Shown piece after piece: positions 48,001 through 53,224 of a stretch of 64,000 nt of DNA. Made by a program: the position numbers and the translations under genes. Origin of the DNA: Strongylocentrotus droebachiensis (lineage: Eukaryota > Echinodermata > Echinoidea > Camarodonta > Strongylocentrotidae); the NCBI GenBank assembly GCA_035222895.1, contig JAVYIG010000888.1:186001-250000 (forward strand). The letters are read 5' to 3'. Below the pieces are notes generated by a model. It did not search any database. It had not been told where the DNA came from and worked only from the letters and a program-made list of their open reading frames with translations. Position 1 is the stretch's first letter; each line of letters begins with the position of its first letter.

Positions 48001-48416
48001 CACCTGAGTGGGCTTATAATATCGTCCTTCTTTTCTCTTTTTTTTTCCTTTAAAAGGATAGTTACTCAAAATAAGATCATTCATAATTTAAAGGATGCCT
48101 CCAAAGCTCACTTTATCATATTTATTCTCATTACTGTAATTGCCTTTTTTTAAATTATATACAGGTATTCCACTGTGTACACTTTGAGTGTCCAGCACAG
48201 AACACACAGAGCGGTGAGTCCTGCTCATCGGACATCGACGATGACAACTCACCGGGGCCCGGCCACGCCCCGACCCTCCGACTTGCCAACCCTAACACCT
48301 CCACCAGCAGCATCGTGCATTGTCCATCGAGGTCGGTCTCTCAGCAGAGCCCAATGACGCCTTCATCGACCAGGAGCTCGCCCACCTCGAGCATGGGTGC
48401 ATCGCAGCATCTTTGA
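23894..48416 (+). CDS. BTBD9: BTB/POZ domain-containing protein 9 (13 coding exons)
   Basis: Probable adaptor protein; in animals BTBD9 is linked to cullin-3, dopamine/iron biology and, in humans, restless legs syndrome. Exons: 23894-23972, 24583-24688, 28819-28954, 33846-34076, 34842-34991, 36080-36194, 37322-37541, 43880-43999, 44165-44274, 45254-45443, 46427-46534, 47357-47435 and 48165-48416. They join to 1,896 nt (631 aa plus stop; human is 612). Domains: BTB/POZ at about 30-128 (YSDVTLLVENQKFHAHRVIL at 35-54), BACK at about 145-245, first F5/8 C-like domain at about 285-412, second at about 430-560 (repeated SYSYF, SWQTL and R(Y/F)IRI(I/V)G motifs in both), then a Ser/Pro/Thr-rich low-complexity tail. 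All introns are GT-AG. The gene spans 24.5 kb; intron 7 (6.3 kb) is mostly transposons. Exons 4 and 10 have decayed partial copies nearby. Confidence 0.97.
24119..24151. repeat. T/G homopolymer tract in BTBD9 intron 1
   Basis: A run of Ts followed by Gs. The rest of intron 1 (23973-24582) is AT-rich with no feature I can name. Confidence 0.7.
24583..24688 (+). CDS. BTBD9: BTBD9 exon 2 (start of BTB domain)
   Basis: Acceptor CTCTTGTAG, donor TTCAG|GTGAGA. It encodes EEYSDVTLLVENQKFHAHRV and ILAARCQYFR, the classic first half of a BTB/POZ fold, with the AHR(V/I)xLAARxxYFR signature. Phase 2 out. Confidence 0.97.
24689..28818. other. BTBD9 intron 2
   Basis: AT-rich intron with many TACATGTA-type motifs, (CT)-rich sequence at 24838-24955, a run of about 23 As at 27491-27513 and a long (CT)n tract at 28709-28812 that runs almost into the exon 3 acceptor. 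No nested gene or transposon end that I can support. Confidence 0.6.
28709..28812. repeat. (CT)n microsatellite at the BTBD9 exon 3 acceptor
   Basis: About 100 bp of CT repeats with CTCCC interruptions, ending 6 bp before the acceptor AG. It provides an extremely long polypyrimidine tract, so length changes here could alter exon 3 splicing. Confidence 0.9.
28819..28954 (+). CDS. BTBD9: BTBD9 exon 3 (BTB domain, second half)
   Basis: Acceptor TCTTTACAG preceded by a 100-bp (CT)n tract; donor CTCAAG|GTAAAA. It encodes ALFYGGLRESDPE, IELQDTTSQAFEALLKYIYT and GCLNLLDLK. Phase 0 out. Confidence 0.97.
28955..32547. other. BTBD9 intron 3, proximal part
   Basis: AT-rich, with C runs at 29272-29284, 31974-31987 and 32026-32041. 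A diffuse tRNA-like fragment in minus orientation (TCTAGTGATTAAG on the minus strand at about 30090-30115) may be a very old SINE. No gene seen. Confidence 0.5.
32548..32730 (-). mobile_element. LINE/SINE 3' end, minus orientation
   Basis: On the minus strand it reads GTAAAGCGCTTAGAGACATT, AGCGCTATATAAAAGCTAAA and then (ATT)n. This tail is typical of L2/CR1-like elements in marine invertebrates and resembles the tail of the SINE at 43107. Confidence 0.6.
33440..33535 (+). pseudogene. Older decayed copy of BTBD9 exon 4 (copy A)
   Basis: GCTGGTACACCATTAAGACT followed by AGCCAGAAGCCTCCATTTGA aligns with the exon 4 stretch encoding LAHQYGFNELEASISD, at lower identity than copy B. The sequence after it (CACTAGGTTTCCAGTTCTTG) also matches the intron sequence after copy B. 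Confidence 0.65.
33655..33725 (+). pseudogene. Decayed copy of BTBD9 exon 4 (copy B)
   Basis: Directly after a CTATCCAG acceptor-like site it reads GAGAACAACCTTTGAGACAT, then CTGGCCCACCAGTAAGGCTT, matching exon 4 but with TGA and TAA in frame. The preceding ATGATTACACCACTTTG matches ATGATTACACCAATTTG before the real exon about 192 bp downstream, so exon and flank were duplicated together. Confidence 0.9.
33846..34076 (+). CDS. BTBD9: BTBD9 exon 4 (end of BTB, start of BACK)
   Basis: Acceptor CCCTACCCAG, donor TCCAAG|GTGAGC. It encodes EDNLLDILGLAHQYGFNELE, then NVCLIYDVASLYTLG and TEVMNSESFLTLSK. 77 codons, phase 0 both sides, GC-rich. Two decayed copies of its 5' half lie upstream. Confidence 0.97.
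34106..34376. mobile_element. GTGTTTCAC-family MITE in BTBD9 intron 4
   Basis: Left GGTGTTTCACGAAGACTAAG, right reverse complement AGTGTTTCACAAAGACTAAG, continuing into GATCAACTTT on both sides. It begins 29 bp after the exon 4 donor. Noncoding centre. Confidence 0.8.
34842..34991 (+). CDS. BTBD9: BTBD9 exon 5 (BACK domain)
   Basis: Acceptor TTGGTGCAG, donor AGACAG|GTACTT. It encodes GALKEVISRNSFYAAEIDIF, QAVQNWVHANKD and IRLPLMSRQ, the helical BACK core. Phase 0. Confidence 0.97.
35065..35157. repeat. (GAT)n trinucleotide repeat
   Basis: About 30 GAT units with GGT interruptions, 75 bp after BTBD9 exon 5. The open frame across it (poly-Asp) is an artefact. Confidence 0.95.
35592..35779. 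mobile_element. TTAA MITE, AGCCCCACTG family, copy 2
   Basis: Ends AGCCCCTCTGCACTAGTTAG and AGCTCCACTGCACTACTTAT (reverse complement), flanked by TTAA (35588-35591, 35780-35783). Shares GGTGGTTATCTCATCAAATC with the copy at 13500. Confidence 0.85.
35890..36055. repeat. (CT)n tract before BTBD9 exon 6
   Basis: About 165 bp of CT-rich simple sequence ending 24 bp before the exon 6 acceptor. Confidence 0.9.
36080..36194 (+). CDS. BTBD9: BTBD9 exon 6 (end of BACK)
   Basis: Acceptor CATGACTCTGCAG, 25 bp after a long (CT)n tract; donor CTCA|GTGAGT. It encodes DLLYTVRPSNLLCADSILDA and NADLNYRGVL. The LNYRG.L motif is conserved in BTBD9. Phase 1 out. Confidence 0.97.
36409..36720. mobile_element. 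GTGTTTCAC-family MITE in BTBD9 intron 6
   Basis: Left GGGGGTGTTTCACAGAGATC, right reverse complement GGGGGTGTTTCACAAAGATT. The interior also matches the element at 16968 in opposite arms (AAATGGxxATATTxxAAA core), so both belong to one family. Confidence 0.8.
37322..37541 (+). CDS. BTBD9: BTBD9 exon 7 (first F5/8 C-like domain)
   Basis: Acceptor CCCATATAG, donor ACAAG|GTAGGC. It encodes IPEENVGTAKHGASVVKG, LLDGDCQNYDLDRGFTTHPI and INTIRLLLWDRDTR. The donor is weak at +4 to +6 and merges with the end of a transposon starting a few bases downstream. Confidence 0.97.
37546..37593. mobile_element. Left part of a split MITE at the exon 7 donor
   Basis: GCGTTTCACAAAACTTTTCA and GTGACAAATGACAGG match the left arm of the intact element at 61948. 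It begins about 4 bp inside intron 7. The right part lies at 41634-41735, beyond a 4-kb insertion. Confidence 0.75.
37880..38322. repeat. Tandem repeat inside the 4-kb transposon
   Basis: Starts at 37880, 38074 and 38293 (GTTTGTTGACCTGT...AGGC.AATTCA). Units of about 194 and 219 bp share CCTTGTGAGTGGGCGG and CAGCATAAATTAAACTTGTC. The length difference is due to extra GT-rich sequence. Confidence 0.9.
38664..38958. mobile_element. Small CAGGGTTTGT-ended element, nested
   Basis: Ends CAGGGTTTGTTATCGGTTAC and (reverse complement) CAGGGTTTGTCACCTCCCTG, each continuing into a CCAGG/GGTTAC motif. No clear target duplication. Noncoding. Confidence 0.5.
39225..40684. mobile_element. 1,460-bp TAGCC element with 9-bp target duplication and captured helicase piece
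   Basis: Flanked by a perfect 9-bp repeat ACAGCCAGT (39216-39224, 40685-40693). Ends TAGCCTTTGGACAAGGCC and (reverse complement) TAGCCTTTAGTCAAGGCA match those of the 178-bp element at 3090. A 9-bp duplication suggests a Mutator-like transposon. No MULE transposase is visible; instead it carries a minus-strand RecQ-like helicase N-terminal fragment with its own start codon, in the manner of gene-fragment-carrying MULEs. Confidence 0.85.
39971..40345 (-). pseudogene. RecQ-like helicase N-terminal fragment
   Basis: Start ATG at 40345 in good context (AACATGG); 124 codons to TGA. It encodes LKLSSFKELQSKAIKSAVKG, then VFVNLPTDYGKSAIFQAI and VIVSPLISLMKE. These are the Q-motif-like FKELQ, Walker A (motif I) and motif Ia of RecQ-type DEAD/DEAH helicases. 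Walker A reads LPTDYGKS where the family has LPTG(Y/F)GKS, so the first glycine is lost. The match stops after motif Ia, just before a stop overlapping AATAAA. Motifs II-VI are absent. A truncated, probably non-functional copy carried by the surrounding transposon. Confidence 0.75.
41095..41430. repeat. Large palindrome within the 4-kb transposon
   Basis: Arms of about 150 bp: left TGTCATCTTTAGTTTTAAAA, TCTAACTTAGTTCAGAAGCA and CACTTCAACTGTGCCTCGTA recur reverse complemented on the right (TACGAGGCACAGTTGAAGTG and so on) around a centre near 41270. Flanked by similar (same-orientation) TGCGCCTTATATAG / TGCGACTTATATAG motifs at 40787 and 41502. Confidence 0.85.
41634..41735. mobile_element. Right part of the split MITE
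   Basis: TTATAAGCTACTGAAATCCT and the following TTCTGATTGGTTATCAGCAGA match the reverse complement of the intact element at 61948 (GTAGCTTATAAC). It ends near AACAGGTCCCAGG. With 37546-37593 it makes one element split by the 4,040-bp insertion. Confidence 0.75.
42035..42115 (-). tRNA. tRNA-like sequence (pseudogene or SINE head)
   Basis: On the minus strand: ATCGGGA, A box TGGCCAAGCGGTCTAAGG, B box GGGTTCATATCCC and CTCCGAC, laid out as in a Leu/Ser-class tRNA. The acceptor stem has mismatches and the T stem only three pairs, so it is unlikely to be functional. Confidence 0.4.
42600..43046 (-). pseudogene. LINE reverse-transcriptase C-terminal fragment
   Basis: The minus-strand frame encodes IGRIQKRASRIVSKHYGSRD, LNVVLPKPNTELFMQSFRYS and PKTWNSLSNEM. 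The pattern (IQKRA.RI..., then N.RN...L..P.P.T......F.YSGPK.WNSL) is the conserved region after the RT domain in Jockey/CR1/RTE-type LINEs. 5'-truncated; no RT catalytic YADD block is present. Confidence 0.75.
43107..43384 (+). mobile_element. tRNA-derived SINE, copy 3
   Basis: The best-preserved copy. GTGTTGT pairs with ACGGCAC (wobbles included) like an acceptor stem. A box TGGTCGAGTGGATA, B box GGTTCGAGTCCC, then CACTAATGTCCTTTGGCAAG, TGGGTACCTGGTAGGAATTT, AGCGCTATACAAGTA and a (TTA)n tail. Confidence 0.9.
43880..43999 (+). CDS. BTBD9: BTBD9 exon 8
   Basis: Acceptor TTTTCTTCCAG, donor TGTAG|GTGAGT. It encodes SYSYFIEASVDENDWIKVID and RSWQTLHFPARVCR, the middle of the first discoidin-like domain. 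Phase 2 on both sides. Confidence 0.97.
44165..44274 (+). CDS. BTBD9: BTBD9 exon 9
   Basis: Acceptor CCCCATCTAG, donor ATAG|GTATAT. It encodes YIRIIGVHNTVNKVFHLVSF and RVFQLETGLI, the last strands of the first discoidin-like domain and the linker. Phase 1 out. Confidence 0.97.
44384..44865. repeat. Direct repeat with TTAA-flanked insert in BTBD9 intron 9
   Basis: AGACATCGTTGATGAATTAT and TTTACCTTTAACTTCACATTT at 44389-44460 recur at 44774-44840. Between them is a TTAA-flanked stretch (44493-44770) beginning AGGCATCGTTTAACA and ending in CAATCCCT, perhaps a TTAA-type element; its ends match only weakly. Confidence 0.55.
44867..45141. mobile_element. Inverted-repeat element with ACCGATTCGG ends
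   Basis: Begins ACCGATTCGGTTTGG and ends CCCGAATCGGT. Internally GGCGCTATAACTGGGGGG recurs reverse complemented as CCCCCCAGTTATGGCGTC, so the arms extend about 90 bp. It is unusually GC-rich for this intron. Superfamily unknown. Confidence 0.65.
45254..45443 (+). CDS. BTBD9: BTBD9 exon 10 (second F5/8 C-like domain)
   Basis: Acceptor TTGCTCAG, donor ATTAG|GTAAGT. It encodes VPQQNVATIKASASVIEGVS, RSRNALLNGDTKNYDWDSGY and VVQLAQPYVIGSIR. This is the most conserved part of BTBD9. A frameshifted partial copy follows at 45494. Confidence 0.98.
45494..45605 (+). pseudogene. Decayed copy of BTBD9 exon 10
   Basis: Fifty bases after exon 10, AACTATGACTGGGACT, TACACATGTCATCAG and CTATCGTAGCACAACTAGCT repeat the second half of exon 10 at high identity up to ATTGGCAGTATTAG. 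An extra base near its start shifts the frame and brings in TGA, and the donor is changed (ATTAGTATTAG). Not coding. Confidence 0.9.
45780..46190 (+). pseudogene. LINE reverse-transcriptase C-terminal fragment
   Basis: Frames across the stretch give CGSGTWTIRRAEEMWIDSLG, DRVTNKEVLDRVDEQKSL and, after frameshifts and a stop, NMLRDIFEGKMDGKRERGRP. This is the well-known tail of RTE/Jockey-like LINEs (G..TWTLR..E, TNEEVL.RV, L.EGK..GKRGRGRP). Broken and 5'-truncated, in BTBD9 intron 10. Confidence 0.8.
46191..46270 (-). repeat. ATT-tailed retroposon 3' end, minus orientation
   Basis: AATAATAGTAATATAATAAT followed by TTGTATAGCGCATATCATAT and CTATGCGCTTCC is the reversed GCGCTATA...(ATT)n tail seen at 32548 and 43384. 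Confidence 0.5.
46427..46534 (+). CDS. BTBD9: BTBD9 exon 11
   Basis: Acceptor TTAATTTCTGCAG, donor TGCAG|GTATAC. It encodes LLLWDCDARTYSYFVDVSTD and WIRVADKTKENC, paralogous to exon 8. Phase 2 on both sides. Confidence 0.97.
46800..47340. other. BTBD9 intron 11, nothing recognised
   Basis: AT-rich intron sequence with a T run at 47037-47046; no repeat family or gene identified. Confidence 0.5.
47357..47435 (+). CDS. BTBD9: BTBD9 exon 12
   Basis: Acceptor TTTCCTTGCAG, donor AATGAG|GTAAAG. It encodes SWQTLYFQRKPVTFIRIVGT and RNTANE, paralogous to exon 9. Phase 0 out. Confidence 0.97.
47486..47641. mobile_element. 156-bp TA MITE (CAGTCAAACCTGTCTA family)
   Basis: Ends CAGTCAAACCTG and, reverse complemented, CAGTCACACTTG, with TA on both sides (47484-47485, 47642-47643). 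Internally CCTGTCTATAGCAACCACC and its approximate complement (ATAGACAGGTGGTCAC) make it a near-palindrome. The TA duplication suggests the pogo/mariner group. Confidence 0.85.
48165..48416 (+). CDS. BTBD9: BTBD9 exon 13 and stop
   Basis: Acceptor TTATATACAG. It encodes VFHCVHFECPAQNTQSGESC, completing the second discoidin-like domain, then a Ser/Pro/Thr-rich tail (TSTSSIVHCPSRSVSQQSPM and SPTSSMGASQHL) ending in TGA (48414-48416). The tail is poorly conserved and probably disordered. Confidence 0.95.
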   Translation, partial: VFHCVHFECPAQNTQSGESCSSDIDDDNSPGPGHAPTLRLANPNTSTSSIVHCPSRSVSQQSPMTPSSTRSSPTSSMGASQHL

Positions 48417-49544
48417 AGGAGTATGAAAACAAACAATGAAATGAAATGCTGAAATGAACCTAGTTCTGGAAGCCTCAAGGATAGCAGATGGATCCTGTAA
48501 TGAATGAATGAAAACATGCATCATTTGTATTATACTACAAACTGTTCTGGAACAGTGTTGATGGATCATGATGATTGGTTGCAATATTTCCTTGCTTTCA
48601 CTGCAGTTTGTTTTGCATAGGGATAGGTCGTACCCAACAACAACTCCACCGTCTTTGATCAGTTATTAGGGACTTTTAGAAATGCACGTCAAGAGCTTTG
48701 ACTGCAACGTTTAAGGCACTGCGCCTGCGTCACGTGGTCTCAGTCGGCGATCGAGAATGCGTCAACCTTGATTTTCCTAAATCTAGTACATGCAATACAT
48801 ACACATATTGACATTTATAAAGCGCCTTTACATGCTGAAATGTGTAGAACAGGTGTCACATGCACCTGTTCTACACATATTTACATATTAGCAGTGAAGT
48901 CTTTTGTTGAGGGTAGAATGAGGAATGTCCTCTTTCTTTGTCCGTGATGTTTATTGTGTTACTTCCTGCATGCATATCGTCGAGTGCAATCTAAAAGATT
49001 TCTAATTGTAGCCAACATGGGCAGTTAAGTACGTTGACACGCATGATCAGTCGGCGTTCGTCGTGTTCTCGTTCACTCATTCTAAAAGTCCCTATTGTCC
49101 AGTCTCAAGCTTGGTGGCATTGCTGCCATCTGTATAGGGGAGTTGAAAACGAGCAATCTTCAGTTTTGGAGCATCGTCAATGCATCACAATCTCTCGCTG
49201 CCAGTTGTAGCATGCATCCTTGACTGGGATTTGTCCATTCCAAAGAAGTACGTTGGACTCGACATCACCATCATTGATACATTTCCTTGTCTGTAAAAGA
49301 AAATCAAAAGTCATAAGTTGAATCTAGTTCTGGCGCTGTGTCACTGCATTACAAATGCTGGCTGCTACTTTTATTACACCCTCATTGTGGTTTTTGAAAG
49401 GCAAAAGAGGAGGTAGGACTCTACAACACCATCGTTGACGAAGAGTTTATCTACTTAAAGTGTTGATGCTCGCTGCATCTGTAAAAGAAAGGAAAAAACA
49501 ATGAAATAGTCTAGCGCTTGAGCATTGTCACTCCATCAAAAGCA

Positions 49545-49682
49545 CTGGGGCTAGTTACTCAAAACCGTCATAAGTCTAAGTTCATAGACATCCCATAGAA
49601 ATGTGTGTTTATTCTTTAACACATATGTCAATTGGATGTCCAAGAAGTTAGAGTTATAACGGTTTTGAGAAACAGCCCCTGG
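49545..49682. mobile_element. Short MITE related to the GTTTC(A/T)CAAA group
   Basis: Left GGGGCTAGTTACTCAAAACC and (reverse complement) right GGGGCTGTTTCTCAAAACCG continue into GTCATAAGTCTAAGTTC / GTTATAACTCTAACTTC. 138 bp, noncoding. Confidence 0.7.
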
Positions 49683-49937
49683 TTGCTACCATGCATTGCT
49701 TACCCTGGTGGTATGTCCATTGCAAAGGAGTAGGTAGTACCTGGCATCACCAACCTGTATCAGGATTACCCACTACCTCCGATGTGGATGGATGACATCT
49801 GTAGAAAGGAATGAACCAAATCACGGGAACGGTAACACTGCATCACAGTCACTAGTTAGCTGCTGTGTTTATCATGTTTGGACTTGTTCAATCAAGGCGT
49901 GTTAGGTGAGGGGTATGTCCAACGTGCAATAGAAATA

Positions 49938-50015
49938 GCACTGAGGGGGTGTCAAAGTAAAGTGATTACCGGTATGGCACTGAGGGGGTGTCAAAGTAAA
50001 GTGATTACCGGTATG
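49938..50015 (+). repeat. 39-bp perfect tandem duplication
   Basis: Two identical 39-bp units beginning GCACTGAGGGGGTGTC and ending GATTACCGGTATG. Perfect identity indicates a recent event. Confidence 0.95.
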
Positions 50016-50568
50016 GTATAAATTGAGATTTAAAACATTTTGGTTTTTTGTTGTTGCCATGACATTCTGACATGGTTAATTTGGAATTCAGTCGGGAGCA
50101 AGATTGAAATGCTAACTTGGATTTTGACTCCCTAGTTAACTCATGTGGAAGTTTTGTTTGGACTATGGTCTTCTCAACCTTTACATTGCCACCAAATTAA
50201 TAAATATGAATCACAAGTATTATTTCATTTTCCGTGGTATCAAATTTTGGAAGCTACCCTCCTCCTCCCCTAAGAATTGAGCAATTGAGTGGCAGAAACT
50301 AATGACATTGCCACATGCCTGAAGCATCTCAATATAAATGGGTCTAGAGGGTGAGAGCGTTTTAAAATCATCTCCTAATTATGTATTATAAACACGCCAA
50401 TAAATCAATTTGCTTTCCATTCCACTAAGGTGCCCAGTTACGACAATATGTCATGTTGCTCAGTAAATCAGGGATATAATCGTATGATGGTCGTATCGAC
50501 ATGACTTGGCTACAAATATATAAAGGCTTTTGGAGTCAAACAGGAGCTGTTTTCTCATTTACTTCTCT

Positions 50569-50574
50569 AATAAA
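50569..50574 (+). terminator. Candidate BTBD9 polyadenylation signal
   Basis: AATAAA followed about 30 bp on by TTTTCCTTGTGTATTAGTG, a GU/U-rich downstream element. Confidence 0.35.
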
Positions 50575-50599
50575 GAAAGTAAGTTGCATGAATTGATAT

Positions 50600-52913
50600 T
50601 TTCCTTGTGTATTAGTGCCTAGCACGGATAAAATTATGTTCTTATTCTTCATTTATGCGATGAGGTATCATGAAATAGAATTCCATGTGTTGCAGCTATC
50701 TGAGGTACATTTAGTGTGTGAAATGTCATTTGCATTTGAATACATCATTGTGACATTTTACCTCTCAAAAACACATTCTATGCAGAAAAAGGAAATGCTG
50801 ACATGATATCTTTTATGAAAATCGTCATTCAAAAAAGCAAAGTGATGTGTAAACTAAAGGCTTCCTCCTATTGGTGTTAATATGATTTTAATATTGAGGT
50901 TTTGAGGTTTAAAAGGAAATCATTTTATTATGGGGGAAAGCACATTACACATGTAAACAAACTGTCAGTATTATTGTGAAGCTATAGTAAAAGTTGATGT
51001 GTAGATATGGCATGAGATTGCGGGATATATCTTCTTCTCTCTCTTTCTCTTGTCCTTTTACTCCTCTTTCATATTCTTCTTTTTTTTCTTTTTCTTCTCC
51101 TCCTCCCCTTCTACCCCTTTTCCTCCCCTTCTCCTTCCGCTTCTTCTCCTCCTCCTCTTCCTCCTCCTCCCCCTTCTTCTTTCATTACCCCTATTTCTTC
51201 TTTCTGTATCGACCTCAATTACAAATGCTATCATCACATTTGTGTATAAAGGGTATCTTAAAGATATATGTTTCCATCAGTATTTCTAAAGAGTAATCAA
51301 TTGCCTCAGAGAGATAGCTTAGGAGGTTCAAAGGCAATGCATGTGATGGTTTATTCAAGCATTTTCTTACATTTACAGATATTTCACATTCATGAAAAGC
51401 ACAGATACAAATGAGGAAAAAAATCCTCATATAGTCAATAGCTTCACCAACAAACATATTTGTTTGAATGCATTGTCTATATTAGCAGTATTAAAGTTAT
51501 GAGGATAAAATACATTTACTTTGAACTTCTTTTTAATTGCTGGGAAGATTCACTATCTCTGATGTTCCAAATAGCTGGTATGACTTGAACAATATTAATG
51601 TATTAATATTTGTACATCACCTGGAAAAAAAAAATCATCAGCTGGGGATAAAAGGAGGGAATTTTAAAGCTCTGTAGAGCCCTGGGAATAATCCATCGTC
51701 TTTTTCTGAACAAAAAAATTGAATATTGCCACCTTCTCTTAATATTCTGAAAGGATTTTATTATCTACGGCATGAAAAGTATATCTACGCTGGTATTGCT
51801 TTCATGATTTTATTCATACCAAATATTAATAATGTTATGGAATGAGCACTAAGATCTGCTTTGTGAGCGGTACCAAACGTTTACCACTATCCAGGCATTA
51901 TTCCTCTTTAAGCTCCCGTACCTTGAGGTCTATACTAAGGAGTTTCAAAGATAAGCATCTACATCTAAGCTTAACGAATAATCACTCTTCATCCATGCCA
52001 TTTTAATAAATAAAATCCACCCCTGACAAATTCTTTTTAATAGAGACAAGGTATTCCATATTGGTTTTCCTTTAAAACCAGAATAGATGCTTTAATTTAT
52101 TAAAATCTCATGTGCCTGTAGTGCAGTATAGAATCCAAAAACTTTACCAGGATCCTCAAAGAAATGAAAAATTTAAAGGCTTTTTGTAAAACTGCTTTAT
52201 CTGAAAATGGTAAGTGGGAGTTTTGTATTTTGTATACAATATTTTCTAATACTTTTATAAGAAGGGTATCTTATGCATAGCTAGGGTAACAACCTTCTTT
52301 CAATTTTCATCTCAGTATTTTAGACCACTTTACTTTAAACTTCTTATTTTTTCTTACATTTTAGAATTAATTCATTCAAATTCAACTTTAAAACAAGAGT
52401 ACCTACATAGTAGAATATTATTAACTGTTATATACCTCACTTAAGTAATCCAGCCATCTGATTGGTCGAAATTGCATTCATAAACTTCAACTGTTCCTGT
52501 AAAATTCCCGGTAACCATGCTTAAAACGTTTCAATATTTTTAATAACCATGGTTATTAAAAAAATAAGTCAGTCTCCATGGTTACCCCATAGGTTTACAT
52601 GTTAAAAAATGGTTTGAGCGATGGAGGATACCATACGTGTGCGAAAAATTGGTCGGCAATTTCAATACAATTGAATCTCGATCGATCTTACCGACAATTT
52701 TATCTTGCATTGTTGACATGAAGACGAAAATAAACTCTCAAAAACAAAAAAACAACATCTGCCGATAGATCTTGATCTAAGTTCGTGCCAATATGCATTG
52801 CAAAAGTAAAAGAAGGGTCCGTTTCATGGAGCTTTTGCGAAGCATCCCTCACGCGGAGCCGTTTTCAATCCATTTTAATGTATATATTGGAGAAAACTGC
52901 CAAGCATCTTAAC
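50600..52913. other. Intergenic, no gene seen
   Basis: AT-rich, with a CT-rich tract at 51030-51190 (TTCTTC/TCCTCC mix). A small self-complementary CCATGGTTATTAAA / TTTTAATAACCATGG block lies at 52540-52560. The open frames are low-complexity. Confidence 0.5.
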
Positions 52914-52995
52914 GGCGCCTGATAGCCGAGTGGTCTAAGCGTTGGTTTTCGATACACCTCTTGTTGTACGCAAGAGTTCGAATCCCGTCTTCGAC
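52914..52995 (+). tRNA. tRNA-like sequence (Leu/Ser class), probably a pseudogene
   Basis: A box TAGCCGAGTGGTCTAAGCG and B box GAGTTCGAATCCC are both present, with a variable-arm-sized gap. The T stem and acceptor stem do not pair well, and an A/T-rich tail follows. It is either a tRNA pseudogene or the head of a SINE family different from the one at 514. Confidence 0.45.
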
Positions 52996-53049
52996 AAAAA
53001 TGAAAAATATTTTTTATTTTTTATTTTTTAGTCTATTTTTTTTCGGCAT

Positions 53050-53224
53050 ATAAAAGTATTAATGACTGCTTTAATATTCGAGAAATAGTTGTTTTCATAC
53101 GCTCTCGGGAAGGTTACAATTGGGCTATTCCCCTCGGCAAGCCTCGGGGAATATCACAATTCTAACCTTCCCTTGAGCGTAATAAAACAACTATTTCTCT
53201 CAAAGCAGTCATTAATACTATACT
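53050..53224. repeat. Foldback element
   Basis: AGTATTAATGACTGCTTTAA and GAGAAATAGTTGTTTTCATA are repeated in reverse complement at 53180-53224, with CCCTCGG..CCTCGGGG at the centre (about 53132-53152). Arms are about 80 bp with small mismatches. Confidence 0.85.

Larger units (their letters stand above)
48417..50568 (+). other. BTBD9: Probable BTBD9 3' untranslated region
   Basis: No coding frame. Contains two small repeats (49545-49682, 49938-50015). Extent is inferred only from the first convincing polyadenylation signal at 50569; earlier AATAAA sites such as near 50200 could be used. Confidence 0.4.

Noticed and set aside
50994..51296. Ser/Phe-rich small protein
   Set aside because: It is a TTC/TCC simple repeat read in frame.
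52914..52995. Functional tRNA gene
   Set aside because: A and B boxes are present, but the acceptor and T stems do not pair, so I call it only tRNA-like.
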